From the NCBI RefSeq assembly GCF_001447995.1, contig NZ_LDPE01000002.1, forward strand, positions 186,001 to 250,000: a DNA stretch of 64,000 nt. Reading direction: 5' to 3'. Source of the DNA: Maribacter dokdonensis DSW-8 (GTDB lineage Bacteria > Bacteroidota > Bacteroidia > Flavobacteriales > Flavobacteriaceae). Under the pieces are notes generated by a model. It was given only the letters and a program-made list of their open reading frames with translations. It was not told the DNA's origin and searched no databases. Below, in pieces: positions 1 to 9,259 of this stretch (position 1 is its first letter; every line of letters starts with the position of its first letter). The position numbers were made by a program, and so were the translations under genes.

Positions 1-123
1 GGTAAACAATACCACGGTAGAAAACGCTTACAATGGGATGCCGCAAATATGAAAATCACTAATTTTGAACCCGCAAATAAATACGTAAAACGCACATACA
101 GAGATGGTTATTCTTTAGGATAA
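1..123 (+). CDS. Gfo/Idh/MocA family oxidoreductase, C-terminal end only
   Basis: Only the last 40 codons are in the window, ending at TAA 121-123. The tail contains GRKRLQWDAANMKITN, then ANKYVKRTYRDGYSL. From memory, this pattern (GRKL.WD..NMK.TN...AN.Y..R.YR.GW.L) closes the large Bacteroidota group of Gfo/Idh/MocA NAD(P)-dependent sugar or inositol oxidoreductases. Those proteins often carry Tat signals and act in the periplasm, but the N-terminus is not visible, so neither substrate nor location can be stated. A terminator follows directly. Confidence 0.7.
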   Translation, partial: GKQYHGRKRLQWDAANMKITNFEPANKYVKRTYRDGYSLG

Positions 124-152
124 GCACTCAACAACTTTATAATTTCAGTACT

Positions 153-184
153 AAGACCGATGCTTTTCAGCTTCGGTCTTTTTT
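153..184 (+). terminator. Rho-independent terminator
   Basis: The arms AAGACCGA and TCGGTCTT form a stem around a short loop, with a T run after it. It ends the oxidoreductase transcript 30 bases after its stop codon and lies before the thiL promoter. Confidence 0.85.
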
Positions 185-209
185 ATGCCATACATCTTAT
201 TTTACTTCT

Positions 210-217
210 TATTTTTG
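210..217 (+). promoter_or_regulatory. -7 box of thiL promoter (near-leaderless)
   Basis: TATTTTTG matches the Bacteroidota -7 consensus TAnnTTTG exactly. Only four bases separate it from the thiL ATG, so transcription would start at or inside the start codon. No clear -33 TTG is visible. Confidence 0.45.
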
Positions 218-221
218 CAAC

Positions 222-1265
222 ATGCTAGAAGATAAAGAACAAGAAAGAACATCATTGGAGAAACTGGGCGAATTTGGGCTCATTGAACACCTTACCAAGG
301 GTTTTGAAATAAAACAAGCATCTACACTCAAAGGAATTGGTGATGATGCCACAGTTTTAGATTTCAAGGATAAAAAGACTGTAATAAGTACCGATCTTTT
401 AATTGAAGGCGTTCATTTTGATCTTGCCTATATGCCACTGAAGCATTTAGGGTATAAATCTATCATGGTAAACCTATCCGATATTTATGCCATGAACGCT
501 ACGGCTACCCAAGTAACCATTTCTATTGCAGTCTCTAATAGATTTCCGCTAGAAGCTCTTGAAGAATTATATGCTGGCGTAGCTACGGCATGCAAAACAT
601 ATAATGTTGATTTAGTGGGTGGTGACACTACCTCTTCCAAAACAGGTTTAATGATCAGTGTTACCGCAATAGGTATTGCCAATGAAGAAGATATTGCTTA
701 CCGATCAGGTGCACAACCAAACGATTTATTGGTTGTATCCGGTGATTTGGGTGCGGCATATATGGGCTTGCAAGTTCTAGAAAGGGAAAAAGAGGTTTTT
801 AAAGTAAACCCTAATAGTCAACCCGATTTAGAACCTTATTCTTATATCGTAGAGCGACAGTTGAAGCCTGAAGCAAGAAAGGATATACCTGAGTTATTAA
901 AAAAATTGGAAGTTCATCCTACATCAATGATAGATATTAGCGACGGTCTATCCTCAGAAATTCTTCATTTGAGTAAAAGTAGCGGATTGGGAATTGACTT
1001 GTACGAAGACAAAATTCCGTTAGACCCTACCGTAATATCTGCTTGTGAAGAATTCAAGATAGACAGTACCCTTGTAGCGTTAAGCGGTGGAGAAGACTAT
1101 GAGCTATTGTTCACTATTGACCAAAAAGAATTCCCAAAAATTAAAGGCAATCCTAACCTTACCGTCATAGGGCATACCACGGGAAAAGACGAAGGGGCTT
1201 ACTTAATTTCTAGGAATAATACGAAGATTCCGTTAACCGCGCAGGGTTGGAATTCATTTGACTAA
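222..1265 (+). CDS. thiL: Thiamine-monophosphate kinase
   Basis: ThiL phosphorylates thiamine monophosphate with ATP to give the cofactor thiamine diphosphate in the cytosol. The protein has 347 residues, a usual length. The N-terminal half carries the ATP/Mg-binding motifs of the PurM/ThiL fold: GIGDDATVL near residue 39, STDLLIEGVHF near 56 and VGGDTTSS near 132. MIDISDGLSSE near 237 and LSGGEDYELLF near 288 mark the C-terminal half. The gene stands alone: a terminator lies upstream and an opposing gene downstream. No TPP riboswitch is apparent, and the -7 box sits almost on the start codon. The assignment is firm. Confidence 0.95.
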   Translation: MLEDKEQERTSLEKLGEFGLIEHLTKGFEIKQASTLKGIGDDATVLDFKDKKTVISTDLLIEGVHFDLAYMPLKHLGYKSIMVNLSDIYAMNATATQVTISIAVSNRFPLEALEELYAGVATACKTYNVDLVGGDTTSSKTGLMISVTAIGIANEEDIAYRSGAQPNDLLVVSGDLGAAYMGLQVLEREKEVFKVNPNSQPDLEPYSYIVERQLKPEARKDIPELLKKLEVHPTSMIDISDGLSSEILHLSKSSGLGIDLYEDKIPLDPTVISACEEFKIDSTLVALSGGEDYELLFTIDQKEFPKIKGNPNLTVIGHTTGKDEGAYLISRNNTKIPLTAQGWNSFD

Positions 1266-1281
1266 TAAATACCTATTATGA

Positions 1282-1503
1282 CTATGCTACCTGTTGTTGC
1301 GTAGCCGTATGTCTTCTTTGGTAAATATGTTCTAATGTTCTATTGATATCTTGTAATTCAGGTGTCAATATAGACAGGTTGCCACTTACGTCTGTGGTTA
1401 CTTCTTTTTGACAATGAATACATTTGTACTCCTTAATGTGAGATGTCACTTTCTTAGAAATGGAATAGTGATGGCCAAAGATGCTGCAGAATATTTTTTT
1501 CAT
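1282..1503 (-). CDS. Small CxxC protein of unknown function
   Basis: This 73-residue protein begins MKKIFCSIFGHHY and then has a CIHC pair near residue 33. The Cys/His spacing (C6, H11, H12, C33, C36) resembles the small one-knuckle zinc-ribbon proteins grouped under DUF1660-like entries, but the match is from pattern only. The second half is polar and probably helical (LTPELQDINRTLEHIYQRR). It is convergent with thiL, leaving a 16-base gap. No function can be assigned. It is probably a real gene, because its composition is protein-like and nothing on the other strand explains the open frame. Confidence 0.6.
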   Translation of the reverse strand: MKKIFCSIFGHHYSISKKVTSHIKEYKCIHCQKEVTTDVSGNLSILTPELQDINRTLEHIYQRRHTATQQQVA

Positions 1504-1754
1504 GCTGTAGGTTTTATTGCAAGAATTCCGATTTGGGTGATCGAGAAAATGCGGTTAATATATTAGGTTGAAACTCAAGGAAATTAGCATACGCTTATTT
1601 TACTTTTGTTAAAGTACAGTATATTAAAGGACTGAACCACTAATTGTTGTGAGTTTCACCTATGCTGTTGTCAATGCTCTTTTTTTTGCGGTTTCAAAAA
1701 ATGAAAAAGCTTGGCTTACCTGTTATTTAATAATCTTTCACTTAATTTGTACCT

Positions 1755-3032
1755 ATGTTTAAAAAGAAGGAAACCCTTGTAACCGCCTTTGCTCTATTCT
1801 CTCTTTTTTTTGGAGCGGGCAATCTTATTTTACCTCCCCTATTAGGGTTTAATTCTGGAAATCAATGGTTGGTAGTTACTATCGGTTTTGGACTCTCTGC
1901 CGTGGCCATTCCCGTTCTCGGAATTTTGGCTCATGCAAAATTACAAGGTTCCCTTATAGACTTTGGCAATAAGGTCTCACCTATTTTCAGCTTAGTATAT
2001 GCATTTTTCATATACGCTATTGCCATAGCACTCCCCAGCCCTAGAACAGCATCTGTAACGCATGAAATGGCCATTCAGCCATTTTGGGATATATCTTCTT
2101 GGTACACCAGCAGCATCTATTTTGCATTAGTGTTATTGTTTGCGCTTAACCGTTCTAAAATATTGAATATACTGGGCAAGATATTGACGCCGGCTATCAT
2201 TTTAATTCTTCTTTTGGTAATAGGAATAACGATTTTCTCTTTTCCCTTTGATTTTGGAAGCACTACGATTGCCAGTCCGTTTGCCAACGGAATACTGGAA
2301 GGCTACCAAACATTTGATGCTATTGGCGCTGTAGTTGTTGGTGGGGTAATCATCATATCCATCAACCTAAAATATGTTGATGCAACCTATGACGAAAAGA
2401 AAACATTAATTAGAAATGCTGCCTGGTTTGCCGGTTTAGCCTTGTTTTTAATTTATATGGGTCTTATTCTTTCTGGAGCCTTGTCTCATGCTGTTTTTAA
2501 TGCAGAAACGACCAGAACCGAAATATTATCCGGTTTAGCAAAACAGAGTTTAGGTAACATCGGCAATTTGTTCTTAAGTATACTGGTAGGTTTAGCATGT
2601 TTTACCACCGCAGTAGGTATCGTAACCGGTACGGCAGATTTTGTAGCATCAAGATTTAATGAGTCAAAATCGGCATATACCATTATGGCTATTATTGGTA
2701 GTGTATTAGGTGTTCTTGTTGGCCAGTTCAATGTAGCTTATATTATTGCCGTAGCCATACCCTCTTTAATGTTCATTTATCCCATTACCATTATACTCAT
2801 TGTTTTGAATGTAGTGCCAGATAAATATGCATCGTCTTTGGTATTTAGAGCGGTAACCATAGCCACCATACTATTTAGTATTCCTGATTTCTTGGGAAGT
2901 ATTGGAGCATTAACACCTGAAGCAAATACGTTTTCGTGGATTCCGCTTCAGCAGTATAGTTTAGGCTGGGTCTTGCCAGCTTTGATTGTGTTCGTAATTT
3001 TCAATATTTATATAAACGTCAACAAAAAATAA
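1755..3032 (+). CDS. brnQ: Branched-chain amino acid transport carrier, BrnQ/LIVCS family
   Basis: BrnQ proteins import leucine, isoleucine and valine with Na+ or H+ across the inner membrane. The 425-residue protein has about twelve hydrophobic segments. It opens with the family signature ALFSLFFGAGNLILPPLLG near residue 12 and has GVIIISINLKYV near 197 and GTADFVASRF near 291. It is monocistronic and divergent from the small gene upstream, with a 251-base gap that holds no other gene. TTAATTTG at 1742-1749 is a one-mismatch -7 box only five bases before the ATG, so the transcript may be leaderless. Confidence 0.93.
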   Translation: MFKKKETLVTAFALFSLFFGAGNLILPPLLGFNSGNQWLVVTIGFGLSAVAIPVLGILAHAKLQGSLIDFGNKVSPIFSLVYAFFIYAIAIALPSPRTASVTHEMAIQPFWDISSWYTSSIYFALVLLFALNRSKILNILGKILTPAIILILLLVIGITIFSFPFDFGSTTIASPFANGILEGYQTFDAIGAVVVGGVIIISINLKYVDATYDEKKTLIRNAAWFAGLALFLIYMGLILSGALSHAVFNAETTRTEILSGLAKQSLGNIGNLFLSILVGLACFTTAVGIVTGTADFVASRFNESKSAYTIMAIIGSVLGVLVGQFNVAYIIAVAIPSLMFIYPITIILIVLNVVPDKYASSLVFRAVTIATILFSIPDFLGSIGALTPEANTFSWIPLQQYSLGWVLPALIVFVIFNIYINVNKK

Positions 3033-3124
3033 ATTACTGAAAACTTATTTCATCTAATTCATACCCAAAAACCAAACCTTCGTCAATTGGTTTCCGTAAG
3101 TGAGGTATACTAAAAAATTAGATT

Positions 3125-3745
3125 ATGAAAATTTCAAATACGATTAAACTTGCCACTCTTGCCTTAACTTTAGGACTTACTACTTCATCCTTCGCTCAAG
3201 ATGGTGCTATGGAAATGAAGAAGGACAAGAAAATGATGAAAAAGGAAAAAATGATGATGGAGACCAAAATGGTCGGTGGCGCTGAAATGTACCCTAATAA
3301 AAACATCATTGAAAATGCAGTGAACTCAAAAGACCACACAACTCTAGTTGCAGCAGTAAAAGCAGCAGAATTAGTAGAAACTTTAAAAGGTGAAGGTCCA
3401 TTTACAGTTTTTGCTCCTACAAATGAAGCATTTGAGAAATTACCAAAAGGGACTGTTGAGACCTTGTTAATGGCTGAAAACAAAGCGAAATTACAATCGA
3501 TTTTAACATACCATGTAGTTGCTGGAAAAGTCAGCGCTATGGATTTAATGAAGATGATTAAAGATGGTAACGGAAAAGCTGAATTAACTACAGTAAACGG
3601 TGGCACTTTAACTGCAATGCTAAAAGGAAAGAAGGTTCAATTAAAAGATGCCGCGGGTAATTTATCTACTGTGACAATTGCAGATGTAAACCAATCAAAT
3701 GGAATAATTCATGTTATTGATGCCGTGGTTTTACCAGGTATGTAA
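3125..3745 (+). CDS. Secreted fasciclin-domain protein with a Met/Lys-rich linker
   Basis: The 206-residue protein has a signal peptide (residues 1-24, ending SSFA before Q). An unusual linker near 25-58 is very rich in methionine and lysine (for example MKKDKKMMKKEKMMM). A single fasciclin/FAS1 domain runs from about 60 to the end, with the conserved GPFTVFAPTNEAFEKLP, the central YHVV and the terminal NGIIHVIDAVVLP. FAS1 domains usually serve in adhesion or as stress-induced envelope proteins. The linker could bind metal or an anionic surface, but that is inference. It is monocistronic, with a strong terminator 26 bases after the stop. Confidence 0.9.
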   Translation: MKISNTIKLATLALTLGLTTSSFAQDGAMEMKKDKKMMKKEKMMMETKMVGGAEMYPNKNIIENAVNSKDHTTLVAAVKAAELVETLKGEGPFTVFAPTNEAFEKLPKGTVETLLMAENKAKLQSILTYHVVAGKVSAMDLMKMIKDGNGKAELTTVNGGTLTAMLKGKKVQLKDAAGNLSTVTIADVNQSNGIIHVIDAVVLPGM

Positions 3746-3770
3746 GAATTAATATTCCCCCAATTTATAG

Positions 3771-3803
3771 GAACGGCCCATTAAAAATGGGCCGTTCTTT
3801 TTT
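3771..3803 (+). terminator. Terminator between the fasciclin gene and xth (possibly bidirectional)
   Basis: A 10-base-pair stem GAACGGCCCA/TGGGCCGTTC with a short A-rich loop is followed by seven T. The A-run on the other side is weak, so it mainly serves the plus-strand fasciclin gene, but it abuts the stop of the convergent xth gene and could also end that transcript. Confidence 0.85.
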
Positions 3804-4573
3804 TAAAAATCTATTTCTAAACTAATAGGGCAATGATCACTGCCCATAATCTGATCATGAATTTCGGAGGACTTTACTTTGTCCCAAATAGATTCACTTA
3901 CCAAAAAGTAGTCTAAACGCCAGCCCACGTTTCTACCCCTTGCACCACCACGTGCACTCCAAAAAGTATATTTATTGAACGTAGTAGGGTGTAGTTTTCT
4001 AAAACTATCAACTAAATTGACCTCTTTCAACATATGGTCAAACCCATCTATCTCCACTTGGGTAAATCCAGAAGTTTTGTTGTAATTACTTTTGGGGTTG
4101 GCTAAATCGTTCTCAGTATGTGCCACGTTAAAATCACCTGTAATGATCAACGGCTTTGATTTTGAAAGCTCTTTTAAGTAATTGGTAAAATCTTTATCCC
4201 ATCCTGCACGGTAATCCAATCTTTTTAGTCCACTACCACTATTTGGAATATAGACGTTCACCAAATGAAAGTGTTCAAATTCAGAATGGGTAATCCTTCC
4301 TTCTAAATCATGAATTTCTACCCCCATATTGTTGTTGAACGCCACGGGTTTCTGTTTAGAAAGAATTCCAGTACCAGAATATCCTTTTCTTTCGGCGCTA
4401 TTACTAAACAGTTCATAATCTGTAATTTCTTTCAATGCTTCGGCAACCTGATCATCTTGCGCCTTGGTTTCTTGAACACAAAACACATCGGCATCAAATT
4501 CCTTTACAATATCCTCAAATCCCTTTTTAACCGAAGCCCTAATTCCATTAACGTTCCACGATACTAATTTCAT
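3803..4573 (-). CDS. xth: Exodeoxyribonuclease III / AP endonuclease
   Basis: This 256-residue enzyme cleaves DNA at abasic sites and removes 3'-blocked ends in base excision repair. The exonuclease-endonuclease-phosphatase fold shows its catalytic motifs in order: WNVNGIRAS near residue 6, QETK near 35, NVYIPNSG near 105, TGDFNVAHT near 145, and GSDHCPI close to the C-terminus. The start is the only ATG consistent with the family N-terminus MKLVSWNVNGIRA. Ten bases separate it from the upstream aminopeptidase gene, so the two are probably co-transcribed. Confidence 0.96.
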   Translation of the reverse strand: MKLVSWNVNGIRASVKKGFEDIVKEFDADVFCVQETKAQDDQVAEALKEITDYELFSNSAERKGYSGTGILSKQKPVAFNNNMGVEIHDLEGRITHSEFEHFHLVNVYIPNSGSGLKRLDYRAGWDKDFTNYLKELSKSKPLIITGDFNVAHTENDLANPKSNYNKTSGFTQVEIDGFDHMLKEVNLVDSFRKLHPTTFNKYTFWSARGGARGRNVGWRLDYFLVSESIWDKVKSSEIHDQIMGSDHCPISLEIDF

Positions 4574-4582
4574 GCTTGCTAT

Positions 4583-5875
4583 TTAGTTGTTCATTAATTC
4601 CTCTATCTCATCTGCCTTAATCGGAATATTCGCCATTAAGTTAAAAGGTTCTCCTTTTTCTTGAATAACCACATCATCTTCTAAACGAATACCCATATTT
4701 TCTGCAGGTATATAAATACCCGGCTCTACGGTAAATACCATATTGGCTGTCATTGGTGTTTTCAAAGCCCCATAATCATGCGTATTCAGACCAATATGGT
4801 GACTTGTACCGTGCATGAAGTATTTCTTGTATGCAGGCCATTCGGGATTTTCATTTTGTACATCGGCTTTATCCAACAAACCAAGACCTAAAAGTTCTGA
4901 GGTCATTATTTTACCACATTCCTTGTGATATTCTGCCCAAAGCGTACCCGGCACCAACATTTTGGTAGCATCGTCTTTTACACGTAAAACAGCATTGTAC
5001 ACCTCTTTTTGGCGTTTGGTAAATTTTCCGCTTACAGGTATAGTTCTAGTAAGATCACTAGAATAATTGGCATATTCTGCAGCAGTATCCATCAAAATTA
5101 AATCACCAGCATTACATGCCTTGTTATTCTCTAAATAATGTAACACATTAGCATTATTACCAGATGCAATAATTGGCGGATAAGCAAAACCTTTAGATTT
5201 GTTTCTTATGAACTCATGTAGCAACTCTGCCTCAATTTCATACTCCATCACCCCTGGTTTCACAAAACTTAGTAGTCTTCGAAATCCTTTTTCAGTGATA
5301 TTACATGCCGTTTGCATAATATCAATTTCCTCAGGCTCTTTTACACCTCTAATTTCCTGCAAAATAGGATTACTCTTTGCTACGCGATGAGCAGGATATT
5401 CACGCTTACATTTTTCAATAAACCGATCTTCTCTAGTCTGTGTTTCTACCGCCTGCCTGTAATGCTCGTTTGTATTGAAATAAATAGTCTCGGCTTCGGT
5501 CATGAGATCGAAGAAGATTTTATCAAAATCTTGCAACCAACAAATGGTTTCTATACCAGACACTTCCGTAGCCTTTTCTTTGGTTAATTTTTCACCTTCC
5601 CAAATGGCAATATGCTCATTGGTTTCACGAACAAACAAAACTTCGCGATGTTTTTTATTAATGGCATCGGGAAACAACACCAGTATCGTTTCTTCTTGAT
5701 CAGCACCAGATAGGTAAAATATATCTCTATGTTGCTCAAAAGGCAAAACACTATCGGCTCCTATCGGGTAAATATCGTTAGAGTTAAAAACTGCAATACT
5801 TTTAGGTTGCATGCGGTCCATAAACTTCTTACGGTTCTTTATAAATAGGGAGTTAGGTATTTGATCGTATTTCAT
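4583..5875 (-). CDS. pepP: Xaa-Pro aminopeptidase (aminopeptidase P, M24B)
   Basis: This enzyme removes N-terminal residues that precede proline, using two Mn/Zn ions. The pita-bread domain keeps every metal ligand: the Asp of LILMDTAAEY, the Asp of DLTRTIP, the His of HGTSHHIG, and the Glu residues of TVEPGIYI and RLEDDVV. The N-terminal domain (MKYDQIPNSLF to about residue 170) is of the AMP_N type. I take the ATG at 5875, giving 430 residues, because the family N-terminus begins there. An in-frame ATG at 5935 would add twenty residues of no family resemblance. It is the first gene of a likely pepP-xth pair and divergent from the M28 gene. Confidence 0.92.
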   Translation of the reverse strand: MKYDQIPNSLFIKNRKKFMDRMQPKSIAVFNSNDIYPIGADSVLPFEQHRDIFYLSGADQEETILVLFPDAINKKHREVLFVRETNEHIAIWEGEKLTKEKATEVSGIETICWLQDFDKIFFDLMTEAETIYFNTNEHYRQAVETQTREDRFIEKCKREYPAHRVAKSNPILQEIRGVKEPEEIDIMQTACNITEKGFRRLLSFVKPGVMEYEIEAELLHEFIRNKSKGFAYPPIIASGNNANVLHYLENNKACNAGDLILMDTAAEYANYSSDLTRTIPVSGKFTKRQKEVYNAVLRVKDDATKMLVPGTLWAEYHKECGKIMTSELLGLGLLDKADVQNENPEWPAYKKYFMHGTSHHIGLNTHDYGALKTPMTANMVFTVEPGIYIPAENMGIRLEDDVVIQEKGEPFNLMANIPIKADEIEELMNN

Positions 5876-6022
5876 GAATTTATATTTTGATATAAAATTA
5901 CGCATTATGTGTTGTTTCCTTAAAAAATAGGGCATGGAATTATAAAATTTACAAGAATGTTAGCACAACTTCTTAGCTACAAAATGGCTAACTTGTATAC
6001 CTAAACCAAACAAAGACAACTC

Positions 6023-7474
6023 ATGAGAAAAATTGCTTACCTCATCTTAGGTGCACTATGCCTACAGGCATGTTCAGAAACACCAAAAGAAGAAACACAA
6101 TCCGATCTTTTTGCCCGTATTGATACCGAAATAAAACAAAATTCCAAAGGCTATAACACATTAAAGGAAGCTACAGAAACTATAGGTCATAGGTTAACAG
6201 GATCAACCAACGGTGCACAGGCAGAAGAATACACCTATAACAAATTCAAGGAATATGGCTTTGAAGATGTTGTTTACCAAACTTTTGAAGTTGAGGCATG
6301 GGCAAGAGGCGAAGTTTCTTTAACCATCAACGAGGATGATGTTAAGGTAGTGACCTTAGGTCATGCACCTGTAGAGGCACACGTTACCGGTGAAATTGTA
6401 GACATGGGCAATGGACTGGATGCAGACTACGCTGCCAACCCAGATGCCGTAAAAGGAAAAATAGCTTTGGTATATATTAATATTCTACCAGGTAGCGAAG
6501 AAGGGTTAAGCAATTTACACCGTAGCGAGAAAACGGCTTTAGCCATAAAATATGGTGCTATTGGCATTATTATCATTAACCAAGTGGATAATGGCGTTTT
6601 ACTTACAGGTACAGCTTCCGTTACCGGAGAGTTAATTCCAATACCTGCCGTATGTATTGGCAAGGAAGATGGCATGGCATTAAAAGAAACGTTGAAGACC
6701 AAAAAAGCTACCGCCAAAATTGATATGACCAATACAAGCGATATGATTAAGGCAAGAAACGTAGTTGCAACATTACCAGGTACAGAAATACCTCAAGAAG
6801 AAATTGTCATTGGTGGTCATTTAGATTCTTGGGATCTGGCTACCGGTGCCATAGATAACGGTATTGGTTCATTTGCGGTGCTTGATATTGCAAGAGCCTT
6901 CAAGGCTAATAATCTACAACCAAAAAGAACCGTGAAGTTTGTTATGTTCATGGGAGAGGAACAAGGTTTACTAGGTTCTAAATATTTGGTAGAACAAGCT
7001 GTTGAAAACAATACCATTGAGAACATTAAATATATGATGAACCTAGATATGTCCGGTAACCCAATAGGTATGAATGCCGGCGGTAAATTAGATAATGAAC
7101 AGTTTTTTAAAGATTTAGGTGCTGCCATTCAAAAACAGGATACTATTTATCAAAACAAATTCTCCAACAAATCTGGGCTACATAGCGATCACCAACCATT
7201 TATGCTTGAAGGTGTGCCCATTTTATCGGTACATAGTAATTTAGACCGTTCTATCTACGGATGTTACCATTCTGATTGTGACGATTTTCATTTGGTGAAT
7301 GAAGACCATATGAAAAATACGGCACGTTTTGGCACAATGATGCTGTATGCTCTAGCAAATGCCGATACTTTACCAGCAACAAAAATGGATAGTGAAACTA
7401 CCAAAGAATTCATGATCAAAAATGATTTAAAAGAGAAATTGATCATTGGCAACGAATGGAAATGGGAAGAGTAA
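6023..7474 (+). CDS. M28 family metallopeptidase lipoprotein with PA domain
   Basis: A type II signal peptide ends LQAC, predicting a lipid-anchored cysteine at residue 17. The 483-residue protein is a co-catalytic zinc peptidase of family M28 with a protease-associated insert around residues 120-245. Zinc ligands visible: GGHLDSWDLATGAIDNG (His and Asp) near 263, GEEQG near 314, LDMSG near 342 and HSD near 417. The C-terminal YGCYHSDCDDFH carries further Cys and His. It probably trims peptides in the periplasm or outside the outer membrane. The next gene overlaps it by 19 bases, so the two are translationally coupled paralogues. Confidence 0.9.
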   Translation: MRKIAYLILGALCLQACSETPKEETQSDLFARIDTEIKQNSKGYNTLKEATETIGHRLTGSTNGAQAEEYTYNKFKEYGFEDVVYQTFEVEAWARGEVSLTINEDDVKVVTLGHAPVEAHVTGEIVDMGNGLDADYAANPDAVKGKIALVYINILPGSEEGLSNLHRSEKTALAIKYGAIGIIIINQVDNGVLLTGTASVTGELIPIPAVCIGKEDGMALKETLKTKKATAKIDMTNTSDMIKARNVVATLPGTEIPQEEIVIGGHLDSWDLATGAIDNGIGSFAVLDIARAFKANNLQPKRTVKFVMFMGEEQGLLGSKYLVEQAVENNTIENIKYMMNLDMSGNPIGMNAGGKLDNEQFFKDLGAAIQKQDTIYQNKFSNKSGLHSDHQPFMLEGVPILSVHSNLDRSIYGCYHSDCDDFHLVNEDHMKNTARFGTMMLYALANADTLPATKMDSETTKEFMIKNDLKEKLIIGNEWKWEE

Positions 7475-9222
7475 TCTCCATCAAAAGAATATTATTAAGG
7501 CAGGGCATTGTACCCGCATTACTCTGCCTTTCTTTTTTAGCAGGATGCTCTCAGCAGCCTGAAGAAAAACCAGTAGATTATTTTGAGCTTGTTCGTCCAG
7601 AATTCACTGGCAAGCTTGCCTATGAAACTACAGATTTTGTAGAAGATTATTGGCGTGTTGTGGGCAACACCGGTTTTAATAAAACAATTCACCTTATTGC
7701 AGATCGTCTAAAAGCAGCAGGTTATGTATTAGAAGAGGAAGCAACAACTGGTGACCGGTTTACCTACCGTATTGAAAAGCGAGCAATGAGCCGCCAAACC
7801 TGGGAACCTGTTTCGGCATCATTACAAATTGTAGGTCAAGAAATGCCCTTACTACTTTCGCAAACCAATAGAAACATGACCTATTTAAATTCGGCTTCTA
7901 CCTCAAAAGAAGGTATTAAGGCAGATGTTCTATGGGTAACATCTGTTGAAGATATGGAGTCCGCCTCCATGAAAGGCAAAGTAGTTTTTGCAGAAATGAG
8001 TGCTAGAAAATTGTACAAAACCGCAATGAAAAACGGGGCAATAGGAATTCTCACCTACGACAACCCTGGGTATTTACAACCAGAGAAAAATACCACTTCA
8101 ATTCAATTTAGAAGTCTTCCTTCACCATCTGATAGTGATTTCTGGGGCATTGCCCTGTCATATGAAGCAAAAGAAAAATTAGTGGCGCAACTTAAAACAG
8201 GTGCTACTGAAGTTCTAGTAAAGATAGAAACCAAAAGATATCCATCCGAAGAACTGACCATTGTTGCTGATATTAAAGGAAGTGAATTGCCCAATGAACG
8301 TTTGGTGTACAGCGCACATGTTCAAGAACCCGGCGCAAATGACAACGCAACGGGTGTTGGCACGCAATTAGAAATGGCTAAAACCGCAGCCAAATTATTC
8401 GGCGAAAATAAAATAGCATTTAAAAGAACCATGACTTTTTTATGGGGCGATGAAATTGTTTCTACCAACCGGTATATTCAAGAAGATCCTGAACGTGCAA
8501 AAGGAATTAAATGGGGAATTAGTCTTGATATGGTAGGCGAAAATACTACAATAACAGGCGGCACTTTCTTGATTGAAAAAATGCCAGACCCAAGTGCTAT
8601 TTGGACTCGTGGCAATGATAAACACAGTGAATGGGGCGGTGATGTTTTAAAGTTAGAAGACATGAAACCACACTATTTGAATGATTTTATAACATCGACC
8701 TTTAAAAAACAGGGCAATTTTGCGAATTGGGTGGTAGAAACCAACCCGTTTGAAGGTGGAAGTGACCACACTCCTTTTTTACAAGCTGATATACCCGGAC
8801 TTTTACTTTGGCATTTTACAGACCAATTTTACCATACCGATAATGACCGTATAGACAAGGTTTCAAAAGAAACCATGAAAAATGTGGGTACTGCGGCACT
8901 AGTGAGCGGACTCACCCTAGTAAATTCAAATACCGCATTTGCCTTAGAACAAATATCTTTATTGGAACAAAAAGCCATAGATCGTTTACAAACCGAATTT
9001 CAGTTAAGCGTAAACGCTATTAAAAATGGCAACGCCATTGAGAATGAAAAGGCTATTCTAGAAGCTTGGGAAGATTGGTACGTTAAAGCTATCTCAACCA
9101 CCAACGATGTAGTTTCAAAATCAAACGGCAATATTAAAGACGCCATAAAAGAATCACAAACAAGGCTAACATTAAAATCACAAGAATTGATCAAGAACTT
9201 GAATACCAGCTCTAAAAACTAA
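7456..9222 (+). CDS. M28 family metallopeptidase lipoprotein (second paralogue)
   Basis: The 588-residue protein has lipobox LAGC with Cys at residue 31. A PA-like region (about 120-260) is followed by a divergent M28 domain. The first zinc motif reads YSAHVQEPGANDNATG, which keeps His and Asp; the usual EE pair is GDE, which keeps the Glu; LDMVGE and GGSDHTPF supply the remaining Asp and His. Activity is therefore plausible but less certain than for the upstream gene. The start overlaps the upstream stop; ATG codons at 7456 and 7462 are both possible. A helical C-terminal extension of about 90 residues follows the catalytic domain. Confidence 0.87.
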   Translation: MEMGRVISIKRILLRQGIVPALLCLSFLAGCSQQPEEKPVDYFELVRPEFTGKLAYETTDFVEDYWRVVGNTGFNKTIHLIADRLKAAGYVLEEEATTGDRFTYRIEKRAMSRQTWEPVSASLQIVGQEMPLLLSQTNRNMTYLNSASTSKEGIKADVLWVTSVEDMESASMKGKVVFAEMSARKLYKTAMKNGAIGILTYDNPGYLQPEKNTTSIQFRSLPSPSDSDFWGIALSYEAKEKLVAQLKTGATEVLVKIETKRYPSEELTIVADIKGSELPNERLVYSAHVQEPGANDNATGVGTQLEMAKTAAKLFGENKIAFKRTMTFLWGDEIVSTNRYIQEDPERAKGIKWGISLDMVGENTTITGGTFLIEKMPDPSAIWTRGNDKHSEWGGDVLKLEDMKPHYLNDFITSTFKKQGNFANWVVETNPFEGGSDHTPFLQADIPGLLLWHFTDQFYHTDNDRIDKVSKETMKNVGTAALVSGLTLVNSNTAFALEQISLLEQKAIDRLQTEFQLSVNAIKNGNAIENEKAILEAWEDWYVKAISTTNDVVSKSNGNIKDAIKESQTRLTLKSQELIKNLNTSSKN

Positions 9223-9259
9223 TCAGTAACTTACCATCTGCAGCATCAAAAACATTATA

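Noticed and set aside
124..221. TPP riboswitch in front of thiL
   Set aside because: The spacer is only 98 bases, is mostly a terminator, and shows no THI-box sequence.
5936..6022. TTAGC/GCTAA repeats between pepP and the M28 gene as an operator
   Set aside because: Arms of five bases in AT-rich DNA are too short to support a claim.
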